A stretch of DNA of 39,983 nucleotides, taken from NCBI GenBank assembly GCA_003169695.1, contig PNAS01000016.1, forward strand, positions 1-39,983. Direction: 5' to 3'. Origin of the DNA: Spartobacteria bacterium (GTDB taxonomy: Bacteria > Verrucomicrobiota > Verrucomicrobiia > Chthoniobacterales > UBA10450). Positions within the stretch are counted from its first letter, which is position 1, and the number at the start of each line of letters is the position of its first letter. The translations under genes and the position numbers were made by a program. Below, in pieces: positions 10,543 to 18,310 of the stretch. A model generated the notes under the pieces. That model saw only the letters and a list, made by a program, of their open reading frames with translations. It made no database searches and had not been told where the DNA came from.

Positions 10543-11823
10543 ATGAGCGCCCAGGAAAAAAAGTTTGTAAACCGCACGCTGACGCTGCTGCGTCAGGGAC
10601 CGTTCCGGCGTTACATCATCGGCTCGGCGATCTCGGATACCGGCACCTGGATGCAGGTGATGGCGCAGGGCTGGTTGATGAGCTCGCTTACGAATCAGGC
10701 GCTCATGCTCGGCATGGTCAACTTCGCAGCCGGCATTCCAACACTCGCGCTCACCATGATCGGTGGTTCGGTCGCGGACCGTCACGATAAGCGCAAGATC
10801 CTGATCGCGACCCAGGTGGTCCAGATCGCGACCGCCACCACACTGGGCGTGCTCGCCATGACGGGCCGAATTCAGATTTGGCATGTCGTTTTGATCGCGG
10901 CGGTACTCGGCACCTGCATCGCGTTTGAGATGCCCGCCATCTCCGCGCTCGTCCCCGAGTTGGTGAAGAAGGAAGAGATCGCGACGGCGATCGCGCTGGA
11001 CCGTTCCGTTTTTCACGGCTCGCGTTTGGTCGGGCCGTTCATGGCGGGATTATTTGTGGCGTGGTGGGGCGCGGCGTCCGCCTTTTTTTGTAACGCGATT
11101 TCATTCGTCGCGTTAATCATCGCGCTCGTTTCACTGCCACCCCGGACCAAAGGGACTGCGGAAGAAGAAGAGCAGCGTCGCAGCGGATTTAAGGAAGGGC
11201 TGCGCTACGTGCGTTCCGACCGCACCATCCTTTCCATGATCGCACTGATCGCGTTGACGACGATTTTCGTTTTCCCCGTCATCTCCGTCATGCTGCCGCT
11301 CTACGTGCGGAACGTTCTTCATCTCGGGCCGGACCGAATGGGAATGCTGATGGGCATCTCGGCGATCGGATCGTTGTCGGGCTCGATCGGGCTGCTCAGT
11401 GTGGCCCGGGAACTTCGCTTCAAGTTCATGACCGCCGCGGCGGTGTTCGTGGCGGTGGCGCTTTTTTTCCTGTCGCGCTCGAACAGTTTTCTGCTGACCG
11501 CCTGTTGCATGGGAACGCTCGCGATTGGTCTGTCGCTCAATTTCGGTCTGGCTGGCACGATCGTGCAGGAACGCTCACCGGGTCCGCTGCGCGGCCGGGT
11601 CTCGGCCATTTTCGGACTGAGCTTTTTCGGATTAATGCCGATCGCGGGTTTGTTGATCACCGGCCTCTCGGACTGGATCGGAATGAGGACTGCGCTTGCC
11701 GTGGCCGCAATCCTGTTCGGTATTGGCGCCGTCCTGGTGTTGACCGTGGCAGGGCGAACAGTTTGCGAATGCCCGGAGACTTCGGTGCCGGACGAGGAAG
11801 CGGCGCCGGCTACTGTGGTGTGA
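10543..11823 (+). CDS. MFS exporter (MFS_3 / enterobactin-exporter-like)
   Basis: 426 residues from the ATG at 10543 (MSAQEKKFVN). An open frame extends upstream to 10300 but overlaps the previous gene and lacks transporter character. Twelve membrane helices can be traced. The loop ADRHDKRKIL (between helices 2 and 3) is the MFS motif A, and the half-way cytoplasmic segment contains TAEEEEQRRS. The helix pairs GSAISDTGTWMQVMAQGWL and GLAGTIVQERSPGPLRGRVSAIFG are characteristic of the MFS_3 group. Substrates of this group are mostly drugs or siderophores, and the actual one is unknown. A palindromic repeat begins 26 bases after the stop. Confidence 0.9.
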   Translation: MSAQEKKFVNRTLTLLRQGPFRRYIIGSAISDTGTWMQVMAQGWLMSSLTNQALMLGMVNFAAGIPTLALTMIGGSVADRHDKRKILIATQVVQIATATTLGVLAMTGRIQIWHVVLIAAVLGTCIAFEMPAISALVPELVKKEEIATAIALDRSVFHGSRLVGPFMAGLFVAWWGAASAFFCNAISFVALIIALVSLPPRTKGTAEEEEQRRSGFKEGLRYVRSDRTILSMIALIALTTIFVFPVISVMLPLYVRNVLHLGPDRMGMLMGISAIGSLSGSIGLLSVARELRFKFMTAAAVFVAVALFFLSRSNSFLLTACCMGTLAIGLSLNFGLAGTIVQERSPGPLRGRVSAIFGLSFFGLMPIAGLLITGLSDWIGMRTALAVAAILFGIGAVLVLTVAGRTVCECPETSVPDEEAAPATVV

Positions 11824-11849
11824 GTGATGCTACCCATCACGGTTAATTC

Positions 11850-11971
11850 TGTCATCCCGAGCCGCGAAGGCGGGACCGCAAACTCGCCAATGCACCTTGC
11901 GCTTTTACTGATTTGAATGCGTCCATTCGCAGTTGCGAGGTCCCTCGCCGTCTCCGCGGCTCGGGATGACA
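11850..11971. repeat. 122-bp palindromic element with 17-bp perfect terminal inverted repeats
   Basis: TGTCATCCCGAGCCGCG (11850-11866) is the exact reverse complement of bases 11955-11971. The interior is unstructured at first sight and encodes nothing. Related arms occur at about 23202-23236 and, diverged, inside metH at 26428-26534. It fills most of the gap between the MFS gene and the isomerase gene. Confidence 0.85.
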
Positions 11972-12006
11972 GTTTTGGACGCGCTCACTGAATTCCCGTC
12001 AACTGC

Positions 12007-12918
12007 ATGATCTCTTTTTCCACCTGCTGGAACTCCGGGCGGCATACCACCGGCGATGAAATGCTCCGGGAAATAAAGGATCTCGGCTTCGATCGCGTTG
12101 AGCTGGGCCACGGCATCCGCATCTCGCTCATGCCGGGGATTCAGAAGATGTTCGACGCGGGGGAAGTTCAGTTCAGCAGCCTGCACAACTTCTGTCCCCT
12201 CCCCGTCGAAATCATGCAGGCGTCACCCGATTGCTACAAATTCTCCGCGGCCTATTCGAAGGAGCGTGAGCGGGCCATCAAGCAGACATTCCAAACAATC
12301 GATTTCGCGGAGCGTCTTGGTGCTCCCTTCGTCGTCCTGCATTGCGGCGAAATCGAAATGAATCCGATCACCGATGAACTGATCGTGCTCGCGAAACGCG
12401 GCGAAATTTTCTCCCGAAAATATGTCCGCATGAAACTGAAAGCTGTGCAAACCCGTGAAGCCGCGGCGCCGCCTTATCTCGAACGCGTCAAAGATTCGCT
12501 CCGCCAGATTGCGGAATACGCCGCGAAGAAAAACATCCGCCTCGGCGTGGAAGGCCGGCGCGGTTACGAAGAGATCCCGAGCGAACGCGAATTGCCGTCC
12601 TTGCTCGACGAATTGAATTCACCGCAGGTCGGCTATTGGCACGACATGGGGCATATCCAGATCAAAGAGAACCTCGGCTTCCTGAACCACGAAGAATGGC
12701 TGGGCGAGATCGGGCCGCGCGCATTCGGCTGCCATATGCAGGATTGCATCTGGCCGGCACAAGATCACCAGCCGCCCTTCACCGGCATGGTCGATCTGGA
12801 AAAACTTGTTCCGCTCCTCCCGCCGAACTGCTTATTTGTCTGGGAGATGAGCCCGCGCAAAACTCCCGAGGAAATCCGCCGATCCGTGGCGCTCTGGAAA
12901 GAACGATTCGGCGAATGA
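12007..12918 (+). CDS. Sugar phosphate isomerase/epimerase-like TIM-barrel protein
   Basis: 303 residues, AP-endonuclease-2/xylose-isomerase-like fold. Visible features: FDRVELGHG (strand 1), SSLHNFCPLP, PFVVLHCGEIEM with His and Glu, IRLGVEGRRGYEE with the metal-site Glu, GYWHDMGHIQIKEN with His/Asp/His, and GCHMQDC near the end, all in the expected order for the metal-binding barrel. The substrate cannot be told from sequence. The next gene begins at ATG 12915 inside this gene's final codons (ATGA overlap), indicating translational coupling to the membrane protein. Confidence 0.85.
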   Translation: MISFSTCWNSGRHTTGDEMLREIKDLGFDRVELGHGIRISLMPGIQKMFDAGEVQFSSLHNFCPLPVEIMQASPDCYKFSAAYSKERERAIKQTFQTIDFAERLGAPFVVLHCGEIEMNPITDELIVLAKRGEIFSRKYVRMKLKAVQTREAAAPPYLERVKDSLRQIAEYAAKKNIRLGVEGRRGYEEIPSERELPSLLDELNSPQVGYWHDMGHIQIKENLGFLNHEEWLGEIGPRAFGCHMQDCIWPAQDHQPPFTGMVDLEKLVPLLPPNCLFVWEMSPRKTPEEIRRSVALWKERFGE

Positions 12919-13976
12919 AAAAAACCCTCCTCACGATCCTGCAACTGGCGGTTACCGGCGCGCTTCTTTATTGGGTCTTTCATGACCCTGCGACGCGAGC
13001 AAACATGGCCTTCGCGCTCCGCAGCGCGGACTACCGTTGGGTCGCGGCTGCCATCCTTGCCTATATTGTCGTCGAGATGGCAGCAGTCGTGCGATGGAGA
13101 ATCCTCCTGAAAGTTCAAGGCATCAGCCTCAGCACCCCACGAATCGCCGGTCTGTTTCTGATTGGGATGTTTTACAACCAATTCCTCCCCGGTGGAACTG
13201 GCGGCGACGTCGTGAAAACCTACCTCCTCTGGAAGGAGACTCCGGACAAAAAGCCGGGCGCTCTTCTCGCCGTTCTCTTTGATCGAATGATCGGTCTCAT
13301 CGCGCTGATCACCATTACAGGGGTGCTCATCTTCCTGCGCTATGGATGGCTTACGCGAGAGACCGGCACGCGACTCGATGACAATCCGCTGCACAACCCA
13401 AAGTTTTATGTCCTGATCGTTCTCGCGCTCTTCGGCGGCTCAGTGCTGATGGTCGTCTCCACCTTTGTCGTCAGTGGATTCAATCTTCTTCGCTCATTAC
13501 CGCATCGTTTTCCGGGACGTGAAAAATTGATCGAGATCTCGGCCGCTTATCATCTTTATGCGCGTCACTGGCGGGCCACGATCGGCGCTTTCGGAGCATC
13601 GCTAATCTGTCACCTTGGAACATTCGCCACGTTCCTGTGCGTTGCTTACGCCTTTCGCGCCAACATCGCGCTGATCGATTTCTTCGCCATTATGCCGATC
13701 GAACGAACCATCTCATCGCTCCCGATCAGTTTCGCCGGCGTGGGCACGCGCGAGTTTATCTTGCAGGTCATGCTGTTTAATCTCTGCGCGATCCCTCCCG
13801 CGGTCGCGAGGCTCATCGGGCTGACGGGGTTTACGGTTATTCTCCTCTGCTGTCTTCCCGGCGGGATCGTCTATTTCTTTTACAAACCGAGCGGCGCCAC
13901 GGGTCACGTAAAAATGCGCGAAATGAAGCAGGAATTCGCCACGCTCGAGCATGAAATCACCGACCAAGAAAAATAA
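12915..13976 (+). CDS. UPF0104 / lysylphosphatidylglycerol-synthase-like membrane protein
   Basis: 353 residues with about eight membrane helices and the family segments FYNQFLPGGTGGDVVKTYLLW and SLPISFAGVGTREF. These belong to the flippase-like N-terminal region of MprF/AglD-type proteins, here without a synthetase domain. The start ATG overlaps the stop of the isomerase gene, and an open frame further upstream is a shadow of that gene. The C-terminus is charged (EFATLEHEITDQEK) and overlaps the next gene by 26 bases. A role in lipid or glycolipid translocation is plausible but inferred. Confidence 0.85.
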   Translation: MKKTLLTILQLAVTGALLYWVFHDPATRANMAFALRSADYRWVAAAILAYIVVEMAAVVRWRILLKVQGISLSTPRIAGLFLIGMFYNQFLPGGTGGDVVKTYLLWKETPDKKPGALLAVLFDRMIGLIALITITGVLIFLRYGWLTRETGTRLDDNPLHNPKFYVLIVLALFGGSVLMVVSTFVVSGFNLLRSLPHRFPGREKLIEISAAYHLYARHWRATIGAFGASLICHLGTFATFLCVAYAFRANIALIDFFAIMPIERTISSLPISFAGVGTREFILQVMLFNLCAIPPAVARLIGLTGFTVILLCCLPGGIVYFFYKPSGATGHVKMREMKQEFATLEHEITDQEK

Positions 13977-14730
13977 AAAAGTGGGAAGGGCTTCAGTATC
14001 CCGTTCCCGATCGCCGCGCAAAGGCGCCTCCCGCATTCGCCGCCGGTCCGCGCGCCCGGTCGTGGCCGTGACTTTCGCGATGACGGTCGACGGCAAGATC
14101 ACCACGAAGAATTTCACGCCGGTCGATTTCACTTCGCGCGAAGACAAGATGCATCTGCTTCGGCAGCGCGCGCTCGGCGACGCCGTCCTGATCGGACACA
14201 GCACTCTCAAGCACGACAACGTCCGTCTCGGATTGCCGCACCCGGAACTGCGCGAAGCGCGAATTGCGCGGGGCCAGACACCCTATCCCTTACGCGTGAT
14301 CGTCTCGAATGAAGGACGGATCGATTCGCGCCTGAAGATTTTTCAATCGGATATCTCCCCGATCGTCATCTTCTCCACCGTCCGCATGCCGCCGCGTTAT
14401 CAGAAACTGCTTCGCCAAAAAGCGACGCTCCACCTGAGTGATGCGTCATCTGTCGATCTCGCGTGGATGCTGGAACAATTGCGCAGCGAATACCAGGTTC
14501 GATCGGTAGCTTGCGAAGGCGGCGCGACACTTTTCCGCGCTCTTCTCGAGGAGGATCTGGTCGATCAACTCAATCTCACGATCGCGCCCTATATGTTCGG
14601 TGGCGCGAATGCTCCCACGCTGACCGGCCTAGGCAAGGATTTCCTCCCGCGGAGCGTTCGATGTTCGCTCACTGAAATGCGAACAGTCGGCGAGGAATGC
14701 TTTCTCACTTATCGAATCAAGCACCGGTGA
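13951..14730 (+). CDS. RibD C-terminal-domain reductase (DHFR-like fold)
   Basis: 259 residues. After a basic N-terminal tail of about 35 residues rich in Arg/Ser/Lys comes a RibD_C domain: VVAVTFAMTVDGKIT (cofactor strand), DAVLIGHSTLKHDN, TPYPLRVIVSNEGRI, VACEGGATLFRALLEEDLVDQLNLTI and the final EECFLTYRI. The cytidine-deaminase half of full RibD is absent, so this is a stand-alone NADPH reductase of the riboflavin-like or diaminopyrimidine family, with substrate unknown. It is the third gene of an overlapping trio with the isomerase and the UPF0104 protein. Confidence 0.85.
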   Translation: MKSPTKKNKKVGRASVSRSRSPRKGASRIRRRSARPVVAVTFAMTVDGKITTKNFTPVDFTSREDKMHLLRQRALGDAVLIGHSTLKHDNVRLGLPHPELREARIARGQTPYPLRVIVSNEGRIDSRLKIFQSDISPIVIFSTVRMPPRYQKLLRQKATLHLSDASSVDLAWMLEQLRSEYQVRSVACEGGATLFRALLEEDLVDQLNLTIAPYMFGGANAPTLTGLGKDFLPRSVRCSLTEMRTVGEECFLTYRIKHR

Positions 14731-14764
14731 TGAGCCGGCCTCTTCTCTTAGGCCAGCAACGTTT

Positions 14765-14789
14765 CGGCGCTGACAGAGCGCCGCTACAG
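14765..14789. repeat. Palindromic repeat/hairpin between convergent genes
   Basis: CGGCGCT (14765-14771) pairs with AGCGCCG (14777-14783) around a 5-base loop, and CTACAG follows. Read on the minus strand it starts CTGTAGCGGCGCT, the same core as the element at 7574. It lies 34 bases after the reductase stop and contains the stop codon (TAG, 14784-14786) of the convergent DUF1272 gene. It may act as a terminator for both. Confidence 0.65.
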
Positions 14790-14978
14790 CGAAGCCGACT
14801 CCACCTTCCCCCGGCGGGGGCGCCGAACCAGTCCGCCACCGCAATTCGGACAGATTGCCGCCATCGCCTCCGCACAGTTCGCACAAAAAGTGCATTCATA
14901 GCCGCAAATGTAAGCAATATCGCGCTCCGCCAGAGCGCATCCGCATTTCTCGCAGGCTGTTCGCATCTCTAACGGCAT
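14784..14978 (-). CDS. DUF1272 zinc-ribbon-like small protein
   Basis: 64 residues, the normal size for DUF1272. Cysteine clusters are CEKCGC, CGYECTFCANC and CPNCGGGL, followed by a conserved basic VRRPRRGK. The cysteines would bind zinc. The biological role of this family is unknown. The gene is convergent with the RibD-like reductase, and its last codon and stop come from a palindromic repeat (CTGTAG), so the ancestral C-terminus may have been slightly different. Confidence 0.85.
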   Translation of the reverse strand: MPLEMRTACEKCGCALAERDIAYICGYECTFCANCAEAMAAICPNCGGGLVRRPRRGKVESASL

Positions 14979-15056
14979 TGTTACGTTTCACTCCATTGCC
15001 AACAATTTCAGAGAGTCTATCGTGAGCGGCGGATTTGCGCGAGCTCTTCCGCTTCG

Positions 15057-15527
15057 ATGCATACAGGGAATTCCATCATCATACACGCGCCGAAGATGAC
15101 GATTTTTGAAACGGCGGCGAACCTTGAGTTGTGGCCGAAAATTCTTCCCCACTATCGTTACATCCGTTATTTGGAGCGCGCTGACGATCGCAATCTCGTG
15201 GTGATGGCCGCAGTCCGTTCCGGGATTCCCATTTCGTGGACCTCCGAGCAAGTGATCGACCGGAAAAACCTCCAGGTGCACTTTCATCACCTGAAAGCCT
15301 GGACGAAAGGGATGCATGTCGTCTGGACTTTCAAGGAAACTCCCGCAGGCGTTTTGGTCGAGATCATGCACGATCTGCAATTCAGGAACCGCGCGCTTGC
15401 TCCAATCGCCGAACCAATCATCGGCACTTTTTTCATCCACCACATCGCGGGCAAGACGCTACGCTGCATGAAGGCATACCTCGAAGGAGCCGCAAACCGT
15501 TCCATCCCAATCCCACCTTCAAGATGA
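15057..15527 (+). CDS. SRPBCC (START/polyketide-cyclase-like) protein
   Basis: 156 residues: MHTGNSIIIHAPKMTIFETAANLELWPKIL begins the helix-grip fold, with the strand-rich middle (RSGIPISWTSEQVI, LQVHFHHL, GMHVVWTFKET) and the long C-terminal helix (IAGKTLRCMKAYL). Such proteins bind hydrophobic ligands and act as cyclases/aromatases in polyketide paths. Its stop overlaps the ATG of the ketosynthase gene (ATGA at 15524), so both are made together, which supports a joint role in an acyl or polyketide-like pathway. No acyl carrier protein is visible nearby. Confidence 0.85.
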   Translation: MHTGNSIIIHAPKMTIFETAANLELWPKILPHYRYIRYLERADDRNLVVMAAVRSGIPISWTSEQVIDRKNLQVHFHHLKAWTKGMHVVWTFKETPAGVLVEIMHDLQFRNRALAPIAEPIIGTFFIHHIAGKTLRCMKAYLEGAANRSIPIPPSR

Positions 15528-16768
15528 CAAAGCGTCGCGCGGTCATTACCGGCCTCGGTCCGATTACCTGCATTGGAATCGGCCGCGAAGATTTTTGGCA
15601 TGGAATGCGCGCGGAGAAAAGCGGCGTACAACGAATCGCCAGTTTCGACACGGCGGAATTCAATGCGCATTGCGGCGGAGAAATTCCCGATTGGATACCG
15701 GAAGATTATTTTCCGCCGCATCGCCAGAAGCGACTCGATCGCTACGCACAGTTTGCCGTCGCATCGGCGAAAATGGCGCTCGATGACGCGGGCCTTTCGT
15801 ATTCCACGGACAATCCGCAGCACCGGATTGGGGTAAGTTTTGGAACGGCCCTCGGCGGCATCGCGAACGCGGAGTATCAGCACGCGAACTTCCTGAAAAA
15901 GGGGACGCGCGGCGTGAACCAAACCCTCGCGCTTCAAGTCTTCGGTGGATCGGCCCACTCGAACATCGCGATCGAGTTTGGATTTCGCGGTGTCGGAACG
16001 ACAAACTCAAACAGTTGCGCAAGCGGTACGATCGCGGTCGGTGAAGCGCTTCGTTACATTCGAGATGACTTGGCGGACGTCATCGTCGCTGGGGGCGCCG
16101 AAGCGCCGCTCAGTCCCCTCACCTTCGGTGCCTTTGCCATCATAAAAACGATGAGCCAATGGGCCGGCGATCCAGCCTTGGCTTGCCGGCCGTTCGATCT
16201 CAAACGCGACGGGTTCGTGATCGGAGAAGGCGCTGCGTCGCTCGTGATAGAAGAGCTCGAGCATGCCCAAAGGCGCGGCGCGCACATTTTCGCGGAAGTG
16301 CTTGGTTACAGTCTGAACAACGACGCCTTCCACATGACATCGCCGCTGCCGAGCGGCGAATCGTGCATTCGCGCGATACGGGATGCGCTCGCTGATGCGC
16401 AGCTCGCGCCGGAACAGATTGATTACATCAATGCACACGCAAGTTCGACGCAGCTCAACGACAGCACCGAGACAATGGCGATCAAGCAGGTGTTCGGTGA
16501 CCACGCACTGACTCTGCCGGTGAGCGGCACGAAGGCTTACACGGCGCACCCGCTTGGAGCGACGGGCGCAATGGAGGCAGCGATCTGTGCGCTCGCCATC
16601 GAAGAGAGATGGTTGCCGCCAACATTGAATCGCAACGATCCCGATCCCGCTTGCGATCTCGATGTCGTTCCGAACCACGGCCGACCGGCCGAATTGAATT
16701 ACGTTTTGAGCAATTCCTTCGGCTTCGGTGGAATCAATTCGTGCGTAATACTCGGGCGGTTAAAGTAG
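15524..16768 (+). CDS. Beta-ketoacyl-ACP synthase, FabF-like
   Basis: 414 residues, thiolase fold. It condenses acyl groups with malonyl-ACP. The Cys-His-His triad is complete: C165 in NSNSCASG, H305 in NAHASST and H342 in YTAHPLGATGA, at nearly the same positions as C163/H303/H340 of E. coli FabF. The C-terminal SNSFGFGGINSCVIL motif is intact. Because it is coupled to an SRPBCC gene rather than acpP/fabG, it is more likely specialised than the housekeeping FabF. The stop codon lies within the first bases of a palindromic repeat. Confidence 0.9.
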   Translation: MTKRRAVITGLGPITCIGIGREDFWHGMRAEKSGVQRIASFDTAEFNAHCGGEIPDWIPEDYFPPHRQKRLDRYAQFAVASAKMALDDAGLSYSTDNPQHRIGVSFGTALGGIANAEYQHANFLKKGTRGVNQTLALQVFGGSAHSNIAIEFGFRGVGTTNSNSCASGTIAVGEALRYIRDDLADVIVAGGAEAPLSPLTFGAFAIIKTMSQWAGDPALACRPFDLKRDGFVIGEGAASLVIEELEHAQRRGAHIFAEVLGYSLNNDAFHMTSPLPSGESCIRAIRDALADAQLAPEQIDYINAHASSTQLNDSTETMAIKQVFGDHALTLPVSGTKAYTAHPLGATGAMEAAICALAIEERWLPPTLNRNDPDPACDLDVVPNHGRPAELNYVLSNSFGFGGINSCVILGRLK

Positions 16769-16820
16769 CGCAAGCATCCTGCTTGCGACCAGAACGAAGC
16801 AAGCTGGAAGCTTGCGCTAC
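16765..16820. repeat. 56-bp double-hairpin palindromic repeat between convergent genes
   Basis: GTAGCGCAAG (16765-16774) is repeated inverted at 16811-16820. Each half also forms its own hairpin (GCAAGCA/TGCTTGC and GCAAGCT/AGCTTGC). The stop codons of the ketosynthase (16766-16768) and of trmD (16817-16819) both lie in its arms. A closely related copy is at 17494-17548. It could act as a bidirectional terminator. Confidence 0.9.
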
Positions 16821-17485
16821 TCTAGCAAATCCGGCCGATTCTCGCGCGTTCTTCGAAGCGCCTGTTCTTTCCGCCACGCGGCGATCTCCGCATGATTGCC
16901 GGACAACAATACTTCCGGAACTTTCCATCCTCGGAATTCAGCGGGGCGAGTATAATGCGGACCCTCCAATAATCCACTGCTGAAACTATCGTCCGCGGCC
17001 GATTGTTCGTGACCAAGGACGCCCGGCAGCAGACGCGCCACGGCGTCGACCAGCACAACCGCGGCGATCGCGCCGTTCGTCAGGACATAATCGCCGATCG
17101 AAATCTCCGCGTCCGCCAAATGTTCATGAACGCGATGGTCCACTCCTTCATAATGCCCGCAGAGAATGATCAGATGCGGTCGCGCAGAGAATTCGTCGGC
17201 GAGGGTCTGCGTGAGCTTGCGACCCTGTGGGGTCATCAGGACGACGAAGCTGTTCTCACTCCGCAGTGATTCAACCGCAGCGAAAATCGGCTCCGGCTTC
17301 ATGACCATTCCTTGCCCGCCGCCGAATGGTGCGTCATCCACTATGTGATGCTTGTCGGTCGTCCACTCGCGCAGGTTGTGAATACGCAGGTCGAGCGCAC
17401 CGCTTTCCTGCGCACGCTTCATCATACTCTCAGAGAGCGGGACGCGGCAGACCTCCGGAAAAAGCGTGAGGATGTCGATGCGCAT
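16817..17485 (-). CDS. trmD: tRNA (guanine-N1-)-methyltransferase
   Basis: 222 residues from [11 protein letters not shown]. TrmD uses SAM to form m1G37 in tRNAs read with G36, preventing frameshifts. The trefoil-knot SAM site is visible ([14 protein letters not shown] and [11 protein letters not shown]), as are [13 protein letters not shown] near the start and [11 protein letters not shown] near the end. A longer frame to a TTG at 17521 would translate a palindromic repeat and is rejected. That repeat ends 8 bases before the ATG, leaving no room for a normal ribosome-binding site. It is the last gene of the ffh-rpsP-khpA-trmD cluster; rimM and rplS, often present, are missing here. Confidence 0.95.
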   Translation of the reverse strand: MRIDILTLFPEVCRVPLSESMMKRAQESGALDLRIHNLREWTTDKHHIVDDAPFGGGQGMVMKPEPIFAAVESLRSENSFVVLMTPQGRKLTQTLADEFSARPHLIILCGHYEGVDHRVHEHLADAEISIGDYVLTNGAIAAVVLVDAVARLLPGVLGHEQSAADDSFSSGLLEGPHYTRPAEFRGWKVPEVLLSGNHAEIAAWRKEQALRRTRENRPDLLE

Positions 17486-17493
17486 TCGAGAAT

Positions 17494-17548
17494 GGCGCAA
17501 GCTTCCAGCTTGCGAATCCAAATTAGAGGCAAGCTGGAAGCTTGCGCC
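17494..17548. repeat. Perfect 20-bp inverted repeat upstream of trmD
   Basis: GGCGCAAGCTTCCAGCTTGC (17494-17513) is exactly repeated inverted at 17529-17548 with a 15-base spacer. It is the same family as the element at 16765-16820, so trmD is flanked by two copies. It lies between the khpA stop and the trmD start and would form a very stable hairpin in the mRNA just before the trmD initiation codon. Confidence 0.92.
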
Positions 17549-17554
17549 ACCTTA

Positions 17555-17785
17555 TTACTCAACAATCTCGAGCGTTGCGCGTTGCCCGTGACGCGCCGCA
17601 GAGCTGGCAAGCAGCGCGCGGATCGCCTGAATGGTCTGGCCGTTACGACCAATGATTCGGCCCACATCCGTTTGACGCAGTTGCACCCGGAAAATCGTTG
17701 TCTTCCCCGATGGAATCTCGGAGAGCATCATCTCATCCGGAAATTCGACGAGCTGACGAATGATGAACTCGAGAAATTGTTTCAC
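17555..17785 (-). CDS. khpA: KH-domain RNA-binding protein KhpA
   Basis: 76 residues from a GTG at 17785 (VKQFLEFIIRQLVEFPDEM). A frame extending to 17881 exists, but the added residues are not conserved-looking and overlap a repeat-like GTCATCCCG sequence. The single KH domain has the GxxG loop in RIIGRNGQTIQAIRALL. KhpA binds RNA, commonly as a partner of KhpB/Jag, and affects cell-size and division mRNAs and ribosome biogenesis. Its position between rpsP and trmD is the standard one. Confidence 0.92.
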   Translation of the reverse strand: MKQFLEFIIRQLVEFPDEMMLSEIPSGKTTIFRVQLRQTDVGRIIGRNGQTIQAIRALLASSAARHGQRATLEIVE

Positions 17786-17916
17786 GCTTCGCAAGCTATC
17801 CAGACCTCGCCGTTTGTCATCCCGCGATGATTCGGCACGAATGGTGGGCGCCCCGGGACTTGATGGTCGCCTCAGTTTCACCTATTGCGGCGGTCATGGG
17901 ATCGCCGCAATAGAAA

Positions 17917-18306
17917 TCACTCCGGGAGAGGCGGGGGAGTCGCGGGTGATTCAACCGCAGCGGTGGATTCTTCTGCCACAGCAGTTGGTGCGGCGGGCTC
18001 CACCGCGGCGGCGGGTTCATCAGGTGATGCAGTTGGCGCAGCGACTTCCGGCGTAGCGCTCGCTGACTGCATTTTATTCTTCTTGATCAGACTGCGCACC
18101 GTATCGGATGGCTGCGCCCCCTGGGAGATCCAATGATCGATCCGGTCCAGTTTCAGCGTGCTGTTGTGATCGGGCTTCTTCGGATCATACGTCCCGATCA
18201 GCTCGATGAATTTCCCGTCGCGCGGACTGCGGCTGTCGGCCACGACGACCTTGTAATACGGGCGATTTTTCGCGCCTTCTCTGCGTAATCTGATTGAGAC
18301 TGCCAT
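17917..18306 (-). CDS. rpsP: 30S ribosomal protein bS16 with Ala/Pro-rich C-terminal extension
   Basis: 129 residues. The first about 80 are a normal bS16 ([47 protein letters not shown]). After KKNKMQSAS follows a tail of about 50 residues made mostly of Ala, Pro, Glu, Thr and Val ([19 protein letters not shown]), probably disordered. Tails of this kind occur on bS16 of some phyla but not in E. coli. It is separated from ffh by 4 bases and so co-transcribed. Confidence 0.96.
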   Translation of the reverse strand: MAVSIRLRREGAKNRPYYKVVVADSRSPRDGKFIELIGTYDPKKPDHNSTLKLDRIDHWISQGAQPSDTVRSLIKKNKMQSASATPEVAAPTASPDEPAAAVEPAAPTAVAEESTAAVESPATPPPLPE

Positions 18307-18310
18307 ATCG

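Noticed and set aside
17486..17521. Upstream extension of trmD to a TTG at 17521
   Set aside because: The added residues are a translation of a palindromic repeat arm, and the standard [11 protein letters not shown] start is at 17485.
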